From Flavobacterium anhuiense (GTDB lineage: Bacteria > Bacteroidota > Bacteroidia > Flavobacteriales > Flavobacteriaceae), in contig NZ_FMVC01000008.1 in NCBI RefSeq assembly GCF_900101855.1, positions 1 to 59,891 on the forward strand: 59,891 bases of DNA, given 5' to 3'. Of the stretch, positions 24,387-34,526 are shown piece by piece (the stretch's first letter is position 1; each line of letters begins with the position of its first letter). A program made the position numbers and the translations under genes. The notes beneath the pieces are model-generated. The model did not search any database. It was given only the letters and a program-made list of their open reading frames with translations, and had not been told where the DNA came from.

Positions 24387-25396
24387 TAGGTCGTGTAAGT
24401 ATAGGCAGCTCTTTTTATCATTGTATTAGCTACTGTTTGGAAGATAAAATAGAATTGTCTGAAGAGAAAAAACTTGCACTTGCACTGCAAGACCGTTTGC
24501 AGCATAAAGACCGAGCAGAAGTATTAGAATATAATAAATGCTTCGGTAACAAGTATGAGCTTACACAGCAGTTTAAAGATGTTCGAAGATTAAGCAGGCG
24601 TGTTGAAAAACCAATGTTGCATCTGACCTTACGTTTAGCTCCGGAAGATACATTAACCAAAGAACAATTGAGAGAAGTTGGAAGAGAATGTGCCAAGGAG
24701 TTTGGTATAGCAGACAACCAGTACATTTGTGTGCTACATAGGGATACCAAAGAGCAGCATATACATATTGCAGCCAATCGAGTTGGCTTTGATGGTAAGG
24801 TTGCCAATGATAGTAATAGCTATAAACGCATGGCTGAACTTTGTCGTTGTCTTGAAAAGAAATATGGTCTTCAAGAAGTATTAAGCCCAAGAGCATTTCT
24901 ATTTGCTAAAGACAGGTTACTGCCTCGCCACGATAGTAGAAAAGAAAAACTAAAAGTAGATATCCGACAGACATTAAAGTATGCCAACTCTTATCTAGGA
25001 TTTGAAAGACAAATGAAGGAGTTGGGATATAAAGTTCTTAAAGGCAGGGGGATTTCTTTTATAGATGATAAAAAAGTAAAAATAAAGGGGAGCGAAGTTG
25101 GTTTTTCTTTGACAAAAATTGAAAAGATATTACATCAGAAACAACAGTATGCCATGAAAAATATTGGTGAAGAAAAAAATCATGACAGAGATAGTCAGTC
25201 AATATCTAATTCTTTTAACACTGAAAAACAAAACGAAGAAAATCAAGGCTATAGTTTAGATAGATCAGTAGTTGTTAAAGAAGTTTTAGGAGTTATAGGA
25301 CAATTAATGAATTCTGAATATGAGCCGGATTATATTGATCCTGAATTACAAAGAATTCCACAAAAGAAAAAGAAGAAATCAGCATTAAGGAGATGA
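24383..25396 (+). CDS. Relaxase / mobilization nuclease
   Basis: This 337-residue protein matches the relaxase/mobilization nuclease family (MobA/VirD2-like). The N-terminal YHCISYCLEDK contains candidate catalytic tyrosines; HLTLRLAPED is the second motif; EQHIHIAANRV (His126 and His128) is the metal-binding HxH motif. It nicks oriT and pilots the strand to the recipient through a helper secretion system. It overlaps mobC by 4 bp and is followed 17 bp later by a small membrane protein gene. Confidence 0.9.
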   Translation: MIGRVSIGSSFYHCISYCLEDKIELSEEKKLALALQDRLQHKDRAEVLEYNKCFGNKYELTQQFKDVRRLSRRVEKPMLHLTLRLAPEDTLTKEQLREVGRECAKEFGIADNQYICVLHRDTKEQHIHIAANRVGFDGKVANDSNSYKRMAELCRCLEKKYGLQEVLSPRAFLFAKDRLLPRHDSRKEKLKVDIRQTLKYANSYLGFERQMKELGYKVLKGRGISFIDDKKVKIKGSEVGFSLTKIEKILHQKQQYAMKNIGEEKNHDRDSQSISNSFNTEKQNEENQGYSLDRSVVVKEVLGVIGQLMNSEYEPDYIDPELQRIPQKKKKKSALRR

Positions 25397-25413
25397 TATA
25401 AAAATATAAAAAT

Positions 25414-25962
25414 ATGGAAACAAATTCAAATACAGAAAAAAAGGGTCATATAGAAAGTGAGACATTGCATTTAGTACTGGAGGAATTTGCACTGGAACAG
25501 AAAACAAACAATCACCAAATTCAGGTGCTTATTACTGCAGTTAAAAACATAGAGAATAAAATCGATGTGTTTAAAAAGGAACATAGAACAGAAAAAAATG
25601 TTTCAGAACAATTGGATATTAAACCAATGGAGGCTATCCTGCGAAAAGGCTTTCTAGATATTAAATTTATGATTGGAAGGCAGCCGAAAAGTATCATAAG
25701 GAAATTTCAGATTTTGTTATTTCCGGAACATGATGCAAAACTGTTTTATAAAATTGTTTTTGGAAGATGGTTTTTATGGCTTGCTATAATGATAGCCTTA
25801 AACAGTCTTTACAGCTGGGGCATACATTATAGTGATAATAGCAAAGAAATTGAAATGCGACAAATTCAAAATGATAGGATAAGAAAAGCTTGGGAGTATA
25901 TGTATATTAATAGTGATAAAGAAACTAAAAAACTTATGAAAAAAGCGTATGAAACTCGGTAG
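25414..25962 (+). CDS. Mobilization-associated membrane protein, unknown function
   Basis: This 182-residue protein has a charged coiled-coil-like N-terminal half and one hydrophobic segment (about 116-136, FGRWFLWLAIMIALNSLYSWG) followed by a charged tail. It is 17 bp behind the relaxase gene and probably in the same transcript. Similar small membrane proteins end mobilization operons in Bacteroidota elements; a role in docking the relaxosome to a helper system is possible but unproven. Confidence 0.7.
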   Translation: METNSNTEKKGHIESETLHLVLEEFALEQKTNNHQIQVLITAVKNIENKIDVFKKEHRTEKNVSEQLDIKPMEAILRKGFLDIKFMIGRQPKSIIRKFQILLFPEHDAKLFYKIVFGRWFLWLAIMIALNSLYSWGIHYSDNSKEIEMRQIQNDRIRKAWEYMYINSDKETKKLMKKAYETR

Positions 25963-26289
25963 AATGTAAATGATAATGAAAAATCGAAATAAAGTTTTTT
26001 TTATTCGGTACTATAGAGGTGGTTCATTTAGTAGAATTAACCTTTCACACCATATTTTCTGCAAAGCCGCAAATTAAAAGATTAAAAAAACATCTACTAT
26101 CTCAAAGCTTAAGGATGTTTTTTAACATTCATCTAATTATCAAATATTTCATTTTTAATTTTGAAAACGTTAAAATTGCTATTAAGTGTTTGATCGCTGT
26201 ACCTGACACTCCAAAGAAGGACAAAATAAGCCATTGGAAGAAAAATAATGATTATCTCACTCTAAAATAATAATTAACCAAAATTGTAA
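25963..26289. other. Spacer between mobilization genes and cargo
   Basis: The 327 bp contain no gene I can support. An 83-codon open frame (26019-26270, plus strand) has no recognisable domain or start context. The spacer marks the junction between the transfer module and the sulfatase cargo. Confidence 0.4.
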
Positions 26290-27498
26290 TCAAATATCAT
26301 TGAAGTTATTTATAATTTTAATGTAAGCAGAAGGTGTCTGCCCTAATACTTTTTTAAATGCAATAGTAAATGTATTTCTATTGTTAAAACCACTTTCATT
26401 TGCAATTGCTTCAAGTGTTTGATTTCGATGATCATTTTTATTTAATAACTCCAAACAATATTTTATTCTATAGGTATTGATGAAATCGTTAAAATTTACT
26501 TTTTTACATTCATTTATAACAGCGGAAAGATATTGTGCCGGAATATTAAGTTCTGCTGCTAATTGTTGTAATGTATATTGTCTGTCTAAAAATGATTGCT
26601 GCAGGGTAATATGTGTTTGAATTCTCAATGAAATTTCTTCCATTTTTGATTGAGATAAATAACGATAAACAGCAGATTGCTGTTGATTCGCTTCTAATGA
26701 AAGAGAGGATGAATTATCTGTGATTTTAGGAATTGAAAGTTCTTTATCTATAAGCACAATTCCTTTAATGCCATACAATATTTGAGGAAATAAAAAGAGA
26801 AAAACAGCTGTTAATCCGGTAAAACCTCCAATAAATAAAAATACTGTAAGTTCATCATCTCCGTATCCGGGTTTTAAAATTTTCATTGAAGGCAGAAATA
26901 GAAAAACTTGTGAAAGAACAAAGATAGTAAGCCACTTCAGCCAGACTCCGTTTTCTTTTTTAAAGTCGGAGTTCTTTACTCGAAACAATCGTATGAGAAG
27001 CACACATTGGTATATCCAATAAATAAAAGCTAAAAGATACTTAAAGACAATATAAAAGCCAGGAATAAAAAATCTGCTTTCATAAAAAAATAAAACCATT
27101 TTACTCAATTGGCTGGAATGCATAAAAGCTATCTTTTCAGATCCCGGGAGCCAAAAAAAAGGGAAATAGTCAATAACATAAATCAAAGCCGGAATAAGAT
27201 GGATGAAATCCATTTTGTTTAATCCTTTATTGGTCACAACAGATCTAATGTAAAGATAAGAGGCAGGCATATATAGAAGGTGTGCTATAATACCAGTTCT
27301 GTAAACATGTGGTAAATACTTAAGAAAGCCTGTGTTGATTAAAAATAATATAAAACACGGATAGGATAATAAGAGAAAAAACAGAGAAAGTAGAATATTA
27401 TATTTCTTTGTTTTTTGGGAATATCCAATTAGTAAAATGGAGACTAAAAAGCAAATGATAATTACTACCGCTACACAGGCTGAAAATATTGAAATCAT
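26290..27498 (-). CDS. Membrane-bound AraC-family transcriptional regulator
   Basis: This 402-residue protein has seven N-terminal hydrophobic segments (about 5-245) and a C-terminal AraC HTH (about 295-395: YTLQQLAAELNIPAQYLSAVINE, then ETLEAIANESGFNNRNTFTIAFKKVLGQTPSAYIK-like). Membrane-anchored AraC regulators of this layout are common in Bacteroidota. It is transcribed divergently from the two arylsulfatase genes across a 325-bp spacer, which suggests it controls them in response to a ligand at the membrane. Confidence 0.88.
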   Translation of the reverse strand: MISIFSACVAVVIIICFLVSILLIGYSQKTKKYNILLSLFFLLLSYPCFILFLINTGFLKYLPHVYRTGIIAHLLYMPASYLYIRSVVTNKGLNKMDFIHLIPALIYVIDYFPFFWLPGSEKIAFMHSSQLSKMVLFFYESRFFIPGFYIVFKYLLAFIYWIYQCVLLIRLFRVKNSDFKKENGVWLKWLTIFVLSQVFLFLPSMKILKPGYGDDELTVFLFIGGFTGLTAVFLFLFPQILYGIKGIVLIDKELSIPKITDNSSSLSLEANQQQSAVYRYLSQSKMEEISLRIQTHITLQQSFLDRQYTLQQLAAELNIPAQYLSAVINECKKVNFNDFINTYRIKYCLELLNKNDHRNQTLEAIANESGFNNRNTFTIAFKKVLGQTPSAYIKIINNFNDI

Positions 27499-27823
27499 AT
27501 GAATCTGTTATGAGAAGTTTGATCTGCAAAAATGGTACTTTCTCAAATTTAGTGAAAAAATAATAATCAGCACCTTTATTAGATTTGCCAATAATGATAA
27601 ATATTGGCAACAATCTGAGGCGAAAAAAATATCTGAAATAAGGTTTGTTTTACTTTTATGGTTGTAAAATTTATCTGTAGTAAAATTTTTATGTTTGTTT
27701 TGTAAAATGCAACATATTAATGTTTTGTATATTAATTTTAATCGTACATTTATTATTTTTTTTTTTACAATCCCCACCTGCAAGACTTGTTTTCCAAATT
27801 AATATAATCAAAACTAAATCCTT
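27499..27823. promoter_or_regulatory. Divergent promoter region, AraC regulator / sulfatases
   Basis: The spacer is very AT-rich. GTAAAAT occurs three times in direct orientation (27664, 27680, 27702) and ATATTAAT twice (27714 and 27729). Direct repeats of this kind suit an AraC-type activator. The exact start sites cannot be fixed. Confidence 0.4.
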
Positions 27824-30187
27824 ATGAAAGTACATATCAAAATTTTTCTATTATTGTTTTCTTTCAATGTTTTTATTGTTAATGCTCAAGAGGTTTTACC
27901 TTTTCCGCTAACGCCCACAGCAAGTCAGGCCGGACGAACAATTGATGAATCTGTTTACAAAAATAGGATAGTGCAATCGCATCTTGCTAAAGATGCACCT
28001 AATATTTTAATTATATTAATTGATGATGCAGGTCCGGGTCTGCCAGATACATATGGAGGAGAAGTACATACGCCAAACCTTACTAAGATAGCAAACAATG
28101 GAGTGTCGTACAATAGATTTCATTCTACTGCTATGTGTTCACCAACACGTTCATCATTACTTACAGGGCGAAATCACACTAGAATTGGAAACGGTCAAAT
28201 TACGGAACTGGCCAATGACTGGGACGGATTTAGTGGTGTTATTCCTAAAACATCAGCTACAGTTGCTGAAGTTTTAAAACAATACGGTTACAGTACTTCT
28301 GCATTTGGGAAATGGCACAATACCCCAGGAGCCCAAACAAGTCAGGCCGGCCCTTTTGATTACTGGCCAACAGGATATGGTTTTGAATACTTTTACGGAT
28401 TTTTGAGTGGAGAAACCTCTCAGTATGAACCTACACTGGTTAAAAATACAACTTTTGTAAAAACACCTAAAACGGCAGAAGAAGGATACAGTCTTTCAGA
28501 TGATTTGGCTGATAATGCAATTGAATGGATTCAGAATCATCAGGCAATTCATCCCGAAAAGCCTTTCCTTATGTATTGGGCACCCGGAGCGGCTCACGGT
28601 CCTCATCAGGTACCAAAGCAATGGATTGATAAATACAAAGGTAAATTTGATGACGGGTGGGATAAGTACAGAGAAAGAGTTTTTGAAAAGCAAAAGAAGT
28701 TAGGGTATATTCCTGCTAATACAAAGCTTACTCCACGTCCATCAAATTTGGCAGCCTGGAATGATATTCCTGAAAGTGAGAAACCTTTTCAAAGAAAATT
28801 AATGGAAGTTTTTGCCGGATTTGCAGAGCAGGCAGATTATGATGCCGGCCGTGTAATTGATGAACTAGAAAAAATGGGCATCAGAGAAAATACGCTGGTA
28901 TTTTATATTTGGGGTGATAATGGTTCAAGTGCAGAAGGAATTAACGGTTCCATCAGCGAGCTTTTAACTCAAAACCAAATTCCGTCTAGAATAGAAGATC
29001 ATATCAAAACAGCAAATGAGCTTGGAGGTTTAGATGTGCTGGGAACACCAAAAGCAGATAATATGTATCATGCAGGCTGGGCATGGGCAGGGTCGACTCC
29101 CTTTAAGGGAACAAAACTTTTAGGAGCTTATTTTGGAGGAACCAGACAGCCGCTGGCAGTTTCATGGCCAAAAAAAATAAAAACAGATAAAACGCCTCAC
29201 GCACAGTTTCATCATGTCAATGATGTTGTGCCAACTATTTATGAAGTAGTTGGAATCAAAGCACCTTCAGTTGTGAATGGTTTTACACAGGATCCATTTG
29301 ACGGTATCAGTATGGTGTATTCTTTTAATGACGGTAAAGTAAAAGACCAAAAACATACACAGTTTTTCGATATTATGGGAAGCCGCGCGATTTATCACGA
29401 TGGCTGGATGGCTTCAACGTTTGGACCTAGAACTCCATGGCTTACTATAACACCAGGTTTGGCTGCCTGGACTCCGGATAAAGACAAATGGGAGCTTTAT
29501 AATTTGGATGAAGATTTCTCTCAGGCAACAGATTTAGCTTCCAAAAATCCAGAGAAATTAAATGCCCTGAAAGAACTTTTTCTGATTGAATCAGCTAAAA
29601 ATAATAATCTGCCAATTGGAGGCGGTTTGTATTTGGCACTTCACCCTGAAGCCCTTCCAATCAATCCTGCAACCGAATTTAATTATACGGGAACAATGAC
29701 AAGGCTTCCTGAAGTGGTGGCGCCAAAAATTGCAACTATAGCCAATACCATCACAATTGATGCTGATGTACCTAAAGATGCAAATGGTGTATTATTGGCA
29801 TTGGGTGGATATTCTGGAGGTTTAAGTATTTATATAAAAGATGGGATTTTATATTATGAGTTTAATATGATGGAAATCAAAAGAACTATTATTAGCGGTA
29901 AAACAAAAATCCAGGAAGGAAAAAATAAAATTGTAATTGATTTGACTACTATTAAACATAAAGATTATGCCCATTTAAATTCGGCAGATGTAAAAATCAC
30001 TGTTAATGGTAAAGAATATGCATCCGGAAATGTTCCTATTCTTGTCAATCTTGGTTTTACAGTTTATGAATGTTTGGATATAGGAACCGATTTGGGTTCG
30101 CCGGTTTCTGAAGCTTATTTTGATAAAGCACCTTTTGCTTTTAATGGAAAAATTAGCGGAGTAAACATCAAATATAAAAAGAAATAA
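27824..30187 (+). CDS. Arylsulfatase, exported (copy 1)
   Basis: This 787-residue protein has a signal peptide (about 1-21, ending FIVNAQ). The formylglycine motif is CSPTR with Cys105, and Asp67-Asp68 in ILIDDAGPG begin the metal site. Other family segments include AFGKWHN, APGAAHGPHQVPKQW and the YIWGDNGSSAEG metal ligands. The length and long C-terminal domain resemble the large S1_4-type arylsulfatases such as mycobacterial AtsD. It should cleave sulfate esters in the periplasm after Cys-to-formylglycine maturation by an enzyme not encoded here. It is followed 31 bp later by a paralogue. Confidence 0.92.
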   Translation: MKVHIKIFLLLFSFNVFIVNAQEVLPFPLTPTASQAGRTIDESVYKNRIVQSHLAKDAPNILIILIDDAGPGLPDTYGGEVHTPNLTKIANNGVSYNRFHSTAMCSPTRSSLLTGRNHTRIGNGQITELANDWDGFSGVIPKTSATVAEVLKQYGYSTSAFGKWHNTPGAQTSQAGPFDYWPTGYGFEYFYGFLSGETSQYEPTLVKNTTFVKTPKTAEEGYSLSDDLADNAIEWIQNHQAIHPEKPFLMYWAPGAAHGPHQVPKQWIDKYKGKFDDGWDKYRERVFEKQKKLGYIPANTKLTPRPSNLAAWNDIPESEKPFQRKLMEVFAGFAEQADYDAGRVIDELEKMGIRENTLVFYIWGDNGSSAEGINGSISELLTQNQIPSRIEDHIKTANELGGLDVLGTPKADNMYHAGWAWAGSTPFKGTKLLGAYFGGTRQPLAVSWPKKIKTDKTPHAQFHHVNDVVPTIYEVVGIKAPSVVNGFTQDPFDGISMVYSFNDGKVKDQKHTQFFDIMGSRAIYHDGWMASTFGPRTPWLTITPGLAAWTPDKDKWELYNLDEDFSQATDLASKNPEKLNALKELFLIESAKNNNLPIGGGLYLALHPEALPINPATEFNYTGTMTRLPEVVAPKIATIANTITIDADVPKDANGVLLALGGYSGGLSIYIKDGILYYEFNMMEIKRTIISGKTKIQEGKNKIVIDLTTIKHKDYAHLNSADVKITVNGKEYASGNVPILVNLGFTVYECLDIGTDLGSPVSEAYFDKAPFAFNGKISGVNIKYKKK

Positions 30188-30218
30188 TGCATCGATATAT
30201 AAACTTAAACGCTACTTT

Positions 30219-32591
30219 ATGAAATACTTTACAAATTTAAGAGGCATAATATTATTGCTGATTCTAATGTTATTTAATAGCGTTAATGCACAGGAAATAC
30301 TTCCGTTTCCAGCAACACCTTCGGCAAGTAAAGCCGGACCAAGTATGGCAGAATCTTTCCATACACGACGAGTTGAGAAATCACATCTTTCCGCAGATGC
30401 ACCAAATATTATAATTATCTTAATTGATGACGCCGGGCCAGGATTGGCTAATACTTTTGGAGGGGAGGTTAATACTCCAAATCTTACCAAACTGGCAAAT
30501 CATGGGATTGCATATAATAGATTTCATTCAACTGCCATGTGTTCTCCAACGCGCGCCTCTTTGCTGACTGGTCGTAATCATACTAGGGTAGGATCGGGAC
30601 AGATTACAGAATGGGCTAATGATTGGGACGGATTTAGTGGACTTATTCCTAAAACATCTGCCACTGTAGCCGAAGTTTTAAAAGATTATGGATACAGTAC
30701 ATCAGCTTTTGGTAAATGGCATAATTCACCTCCATTAGAAACCACTAAAGTCGGACCATTTGATTTTTGGCCAACGGGCTATGGTTTTGAATACTTTTAC
30801 GGGTTTTTAGCAGGAGAAACATCCCAATATGAACCTACGCTGATTAAGAATACAACTTTTGTTGCTGCTCCAAAAACTCCGGAGGAAGGATATCATCTTA
30901 CCGATGATTTGGCTGATAATGCCATTCAATGGATACATGATCAAAAAGCGATAGATCCAAAAAAGCCATTTTTTATGTATTGGGCACCCGGAGCAGTCCA
31001 TGGACCACATCAGGTACACAGCAAATGGGCTGATAAATATAAAGGTAAATTTGATGATGGATGGGATGAGTATAGAAAACGCGTTTTTAAAAGAGAAAAA
31101 GAATTGGGCTGGATTCCGAAAAACACAAAACTTACAGAACGTCCCACAAATATGGCAGCCTGGAGTGATATTCCGGACAGTGAAAAACCTTTTCAAAGAA
31201 GGTTGATGGAAGTGTATGCCGGATTTGCTGAACATACAGATTACAATGCAGGACGAATCATTGATGAACTGGAGAAAATGGGTATTGCCGATAATACACT
31301 TATTTTCTATATCTGGGGAGATAATGGTTCAAGTTCAGAAGGTCAAAATGGAACAATTAGTGAATTACTGGCTCAAAACCAGATCCCTACAAAAATAGAA
31401 GATCATTTGAGAGTTTTGAATGACGAGCTTGGAGGTTTAAATGCTTTAGGCAGCCCTAAAACCGATAATATGTATCATGCAGGCTGGGCTTGGGCTGGAT
31501 CCACACCATTTAAAGGAACAAAATTATTGGCAAGTTATTTTGGAGGTACCCGCCAGCCTATGGTAATCTCCTGGCCTAAGAAGATTAAAACGAATAAAAC
31601 ACCCCATGCGCAATTTCATCATGTAAATGATATTGTACCCACTATTTATGAAGCGTTGAATATACAAGCACCAAAAAAAGTAAACGGTTATGATCAGGAT
31701 CCGATCGACGGGGTTAGCATGGTTTACACTTTTAATGATGCTAAAGCAAAAGACCAGAAGCATACTCAGTTTTTTGATGTTATGGCCAGCCGTGGGATTT
31801 ACCACGATGGTTGGTTCGCCAGCACATTTGGCCCTCGTGTTCCTTGGATGACAGTAACTCCCGGTATTGATAAATGGACTCCTGAGAAGGATGTTTGGGA
31901 ATTGTATAATATCGATGAAGACTTTAGTCAGGCTAACGATTTGGCAAAGAAAAATCCTGAGAAACTTAAAGAATTAAAGACTTTATTTATGGAAGAATCT
32001 GTAGCCAACAAAAACATGCCTATTGGAGGCGGGTTATATGTTTTATTGCATCCTGAAGCCATAAAGTCAAATCCGGCAACTGAATTCAGTTATTCCGGAG
32101 ATATGACCCGTTTGCCAGAATTTGCGTCCCCGAGAATAGGATATAATTCAAATCAATCGACCATTGTTTTAGATGCGAATGAAAAATCTAATGGAGTTCT
32201 GTTTGCAATGGCAGGTTATGCCGGAGGAGTTACACTATATGTTGAAAATGGTATTTTAAATTATGAATATAATTTGTTCGAAATACAACGAACTAAATTG
32301 AAAGCAAAATCTAAATTGCCAAAAGGAAAATCAACCGTGGAGGTTGTATTTAAAAGAATCCCACATAAAGACAGCCCTAAATTAAGTGCAGCAGAAGTTA
32401 CAATCCTAGTAAATGGAAAAGAAGAAATAAAAGGGGTAGTGCCTACAATTATTAATTCAGGATTTTCAGCTAATGAATGTTTTGATATTGGTACCGATTT
32501 AGGGTCTCCGGTATCACAAGCGTATTATGATAAAGCTCCATTTAAATTTGACGGGACTATTGAAAGTGTAAAAATTAAATATCTGAAATGA
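30219..32591 (+). CDS. Arylsulfatase, exported (copy 2)
   Basis: This 790-residue paralogue of the preceding gene aligns along its whole length, with roughly two thirds or more identity by eye. It has a signal peptide (ending SVNAQ), the formylglycine Cys108 in CSPTR, Asp70-Asp71 and the same YIWGDNGSSSEG segment. Divergence is spread through the protein, most visibly in the C-terminal domain, which fits an old tandem duplication with possible change of substrate. It is in the same operon, and a hairpin terminator follows. Confidence 0.92.
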   Translation: MKYFTNLRGIILLLILMLFNSVNAQEILPFPATPSASKAGPSMAESFHTRRVEKSHLSADAPNIIIILIDDAGPGLANTFGGEVNTPNLTKLANHGIAYNRFHSTAMCSPTRASLLTGRNHTRVGSGQITEWANDWDGFSGLIPKTSATVAEVLKDYGYSTSAFGKWHNSPPLETTKVGPFDFWPTGYGFEYFYGFLAGETSQYEPTLIKNTTFVAAPKTPEEGYHLTDDLADNAIQWIHDQKAIDPKKPFFMYWAPGAVHGPHQVHSKWADKYKGKFDDGWDEYRKRVFKREKELGWIPKNTKLTERPTNMAAWSDIPDSEKPFQRRLMEVYAGFAEHTDYNAGRIIDELEKMGIADNTLIFYIWGDNGSSSEGQNGTISELLAQNQIPTKIEDHLRVLNDELGGLNALGSPKTDNMYHAGWAWAGSTPFKGTKLLASYFGGTRQPMVISWPKKIKTNKTPHAQFHHVNDIVPTIYEALNIQAPKKVNGYDQDPIDGVSMVYTFNDAKAKDQKHTQFFDVMASRGIYHDGWFASTFGPRVPWMTVTPGIDKWTPEKDVWELYNIDEDFSQANDLAKKNPEKLKELKTLFMEESVANKNMPIGGGLYVLLHPEAIKSNPATEFSYSGDMTRLPEFASPRIGYNSNQSTIVLDANEKSNGVLFAMAGYAGGVTLYVENGILNYEYNLFEIQRTKLKAKSKLPKGKSTVEVVFKRIPHKDSPKLSAAEVTILVNGKEEIKGVVPTIINSGFSANECFDIGTDLGSPVSQAYYDKAPFKFDGTIESVKIKYLK

Positions 32592-32610
32592 TAAATTAAA
32601 TAAAAGTATT

Positions 32611-32650
32611 AATAATGGAGTGGTCATTTGATTACTCCATTATTATTTAA
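32611..32650 (+). terminator. Terminator after the sulfatase pair
   Basis: AATAATGGAGT (32611-32621) pairs with ACTCCATTATT (32634-32644) over a 12-nt loop and is followed by a T-rich stretch. It separates the sulfatases from the DUF481 gene. Confidence 0.65.
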
Positions 32651-32684
32651 CTGACGGCTGATTTCAATATAAATTGGGTGGTTT

Positions 32685-33728
32685 ATGAAATGGAATAAAG
32701 GATTTAAATATCTATATATTTATTTGGTAATACTATTGAGTCTTCTTTCTAATTATGCATTCTCACAAAATGACACATTAATTTTAAACAACGAAGACCG
32801 AATAGTAGGGGAAATCAAAAATATGATTAAAGGTGTGTTAACAGTTAAAACACCATATAGCGATAAAGATTTTAAGATAGAATGGCTAAACACAAAGCTT
32901 TTAAAAAGTGACAGGAATTTTTTAGTAGTATTATCAAACGGAAAAAGGATAAAATCAGCAAAGATATTACCCGGTAAAAATCAGGAACAATTACTAATTA
33001 AAGAAAAAGATAAGGAAATCATAGCTACAGTAAAAGAAATTGTGTTTATAGAATCAATTGATGATCACTTCTTATCTCGATTTACAGTTTCTTTATCTGT
33101 AGGATATAATTTTACAAAAAGTAATAATCTCAGCCAGTTTACAATAAGAAGTAATGTAAATTACACCTCTGATGATATAGGATTTACAGGCGCATTTAAT
33201 TCTGTTCTGAGCAGTCAGGATAATGTTGGATATACACGCAGGACGGATGCTAATGCAGGATTCCGATATTATATCAAGAACAAAAAGTTTATAATTCTGT
33301 CTTCGGATTTTCTTTCAAATGAAGATCAATTACTTAACCTCAGAGCCACTATAGGATCTGGACTGGGAAAATATTTAATTTTAAATAATAAAGAATATCT
33401 CACAGGGGGTCTTGGGTTGGCTTGGAACAATGAAAAGTTCCGGGATACACTCCAGACAAATAATAATAGTCTGGAAACTTTTGCAAGTTTTGAATTGAAT
33501 TTATTTAAGCATAAAAACATCAGTTTACTAACAAAGTTAACAACTTACTTAAGTGTAACAGAATGGAAAAGGGTTCGTGCAGACTTTAATATGGATCTTA
33601 AATATGAATTACCTCTAGACCTTTTTATTAAACTTGGATTTACCAACAATTTTGACAACGAGCCAATTTCAGGTGCAGTAAAAAATGATTTTATTTTTCA
33701 GACCGTTTTTGGTTGGGAGTTTAAATAG
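32685..33728 (+). CDS. DUF481-type outer-membrane beta-barrel protein
   Basis: This 347-residue protein has a signal peptide (about 1-27, ending NYAFSQ). Residues about 28-125 are an SH3-like beta segment starting DTLILNNEDRIVGEIKNM that often precedes DUF481. The rest is a run of amphipathic strands (RFTVSLSVGYNFTKSNNLSQFTIRSN, GFTGAFNSVLSSQD, ...KLGFTNNFDNEP) ending in an aromatic-rich VFGWEFK, typical of a barrel. Its place after the sulfatases suggests an envelope role in the same process, which is inference. Confidence 0.8.
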   Translation: MKWNKGFKYLYIYLVILLSLLSNYAFSQNDTLILNNEDRIVGEIKNMIKGVLTVKTPYSDKDFKIEWLNTKLLKSDRNFLVVLSNGKRIKSAKILPGKNQEQLLIKEKDKEIIATVKEIVFIESIDDHFLSRFTVSLSVGYNFTKSNNLSQFTIRSNVNYTSDDIGFTGAFNSVLSSQDNVGYTRRTDANAGFRYYIKNKKFIILSSDFLSNEDQLLNLRATIGSGLGKYLILNNKEYLTGGLGLAWNNEKFRDTLQTNNNSLETFASFELNLFKHKNISLLTKLTTYLSVTEWKRVRADFNMDLKYELPLDLFIKLGFTNNFDNEPISGAVKNDFIFQTVFGWEFK

Positions 33729-33949
33729 TAAAAAAAGCGACATTTGAAAAATAAAAAAGCTTAAAATTTATAGAAACTGTAAGAATTGTATTTGTTTGTG
33801 GTATTATACTACAAATCATTAGTGATTTTGGCAGTAAAATCCAAGTCTATACAAAAAATACAAATTCTTTAGCTTAATCAAAGTAGTCAGTTGTAATTCT
33901 CCAAAACAAAAACTTACTCCCGAATTTCAAAAAATAGTCATAAACCCAG

Positions 33950-34526
33950 GGCTGGACTTTGTCGGATTTATTATTTGTAATGTGTTCCTTTGAAATTTGA
34001 TTCTCTGTTTTCATTTGATGCTGTCTCGCATTAAAAAGTTGTTATTTCTGTTGCAAAATCTTTAGCTTTTAGTAAAATAGTTGGCATAAAGTCAGCTAAC
34101 GGCTTAGCATTTGGTATATAAGGGCGAAATTTGATTGCCACCGGTTTGCTCAAAAATTACTTGAGATAATTCTTTTTCAGTTTCTTAAGTTTATTTCTAG
34201 CTTGCACATGTTCATATTCAAGCATTTTTTGTTCAATTAGTTCTGCTTTTCTAGTCTGAATGGCGAATAATGTCTTGGATCTCTTTTTGCGGACCAGAAG
34301 CAATAGAAACCATTTTCCCGACGTCGGCAAAATGGTTGTCAATGCTTTCTCCAGAAATTTCACATGCAGTTTTGGCTTTGGAAATTACACCTACAAAATT
34401 ATCCCATTTGGTATAATCTAGTAGATGTTGGAGGTCTCTTGCTAGCCAAAATTCAATTCCTTCTTCAGTTTGATTTGATTGTGATTCAAAATTAGCTGTA
34501 AGTGTGTAAATGATTTCTTTTTTCAT
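33950..34526 (-). pseudogene. Decayed dinD (DNA-damage-inducible protein D) gene
   Basis: The minus strand starts with a clear DinD N terminus (TEEGIEFWLARDLQHLLDYTKWDNFV... HFADVGKMVSIASG), reading from 34526 to about 34265. It then jumps frame directly from QKEIQDI to FAIQTRKAELIEQKMLEYEHVQARNKLKKL, missing an expected stretch of roughly 25 residues. After a stop at about 34157 a third piece, PLADFMPTILLKAKDFATEITTF, continues at about 34130-34032, then shifts frame again to ENQISKEHITNN. At least two deletions and one or two frameshifts make it non-functional. Gap sizes come from remembered family sequences. 33729-33949 holds nothing recognisable. Confidence 0.82.

Noticed and set aside
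26019..26270. 83-codon plus-strand frame after the mobilization genes
   Set aside because: It has no domain, no credible start context and an odd composition. The region is better described as a spacer.
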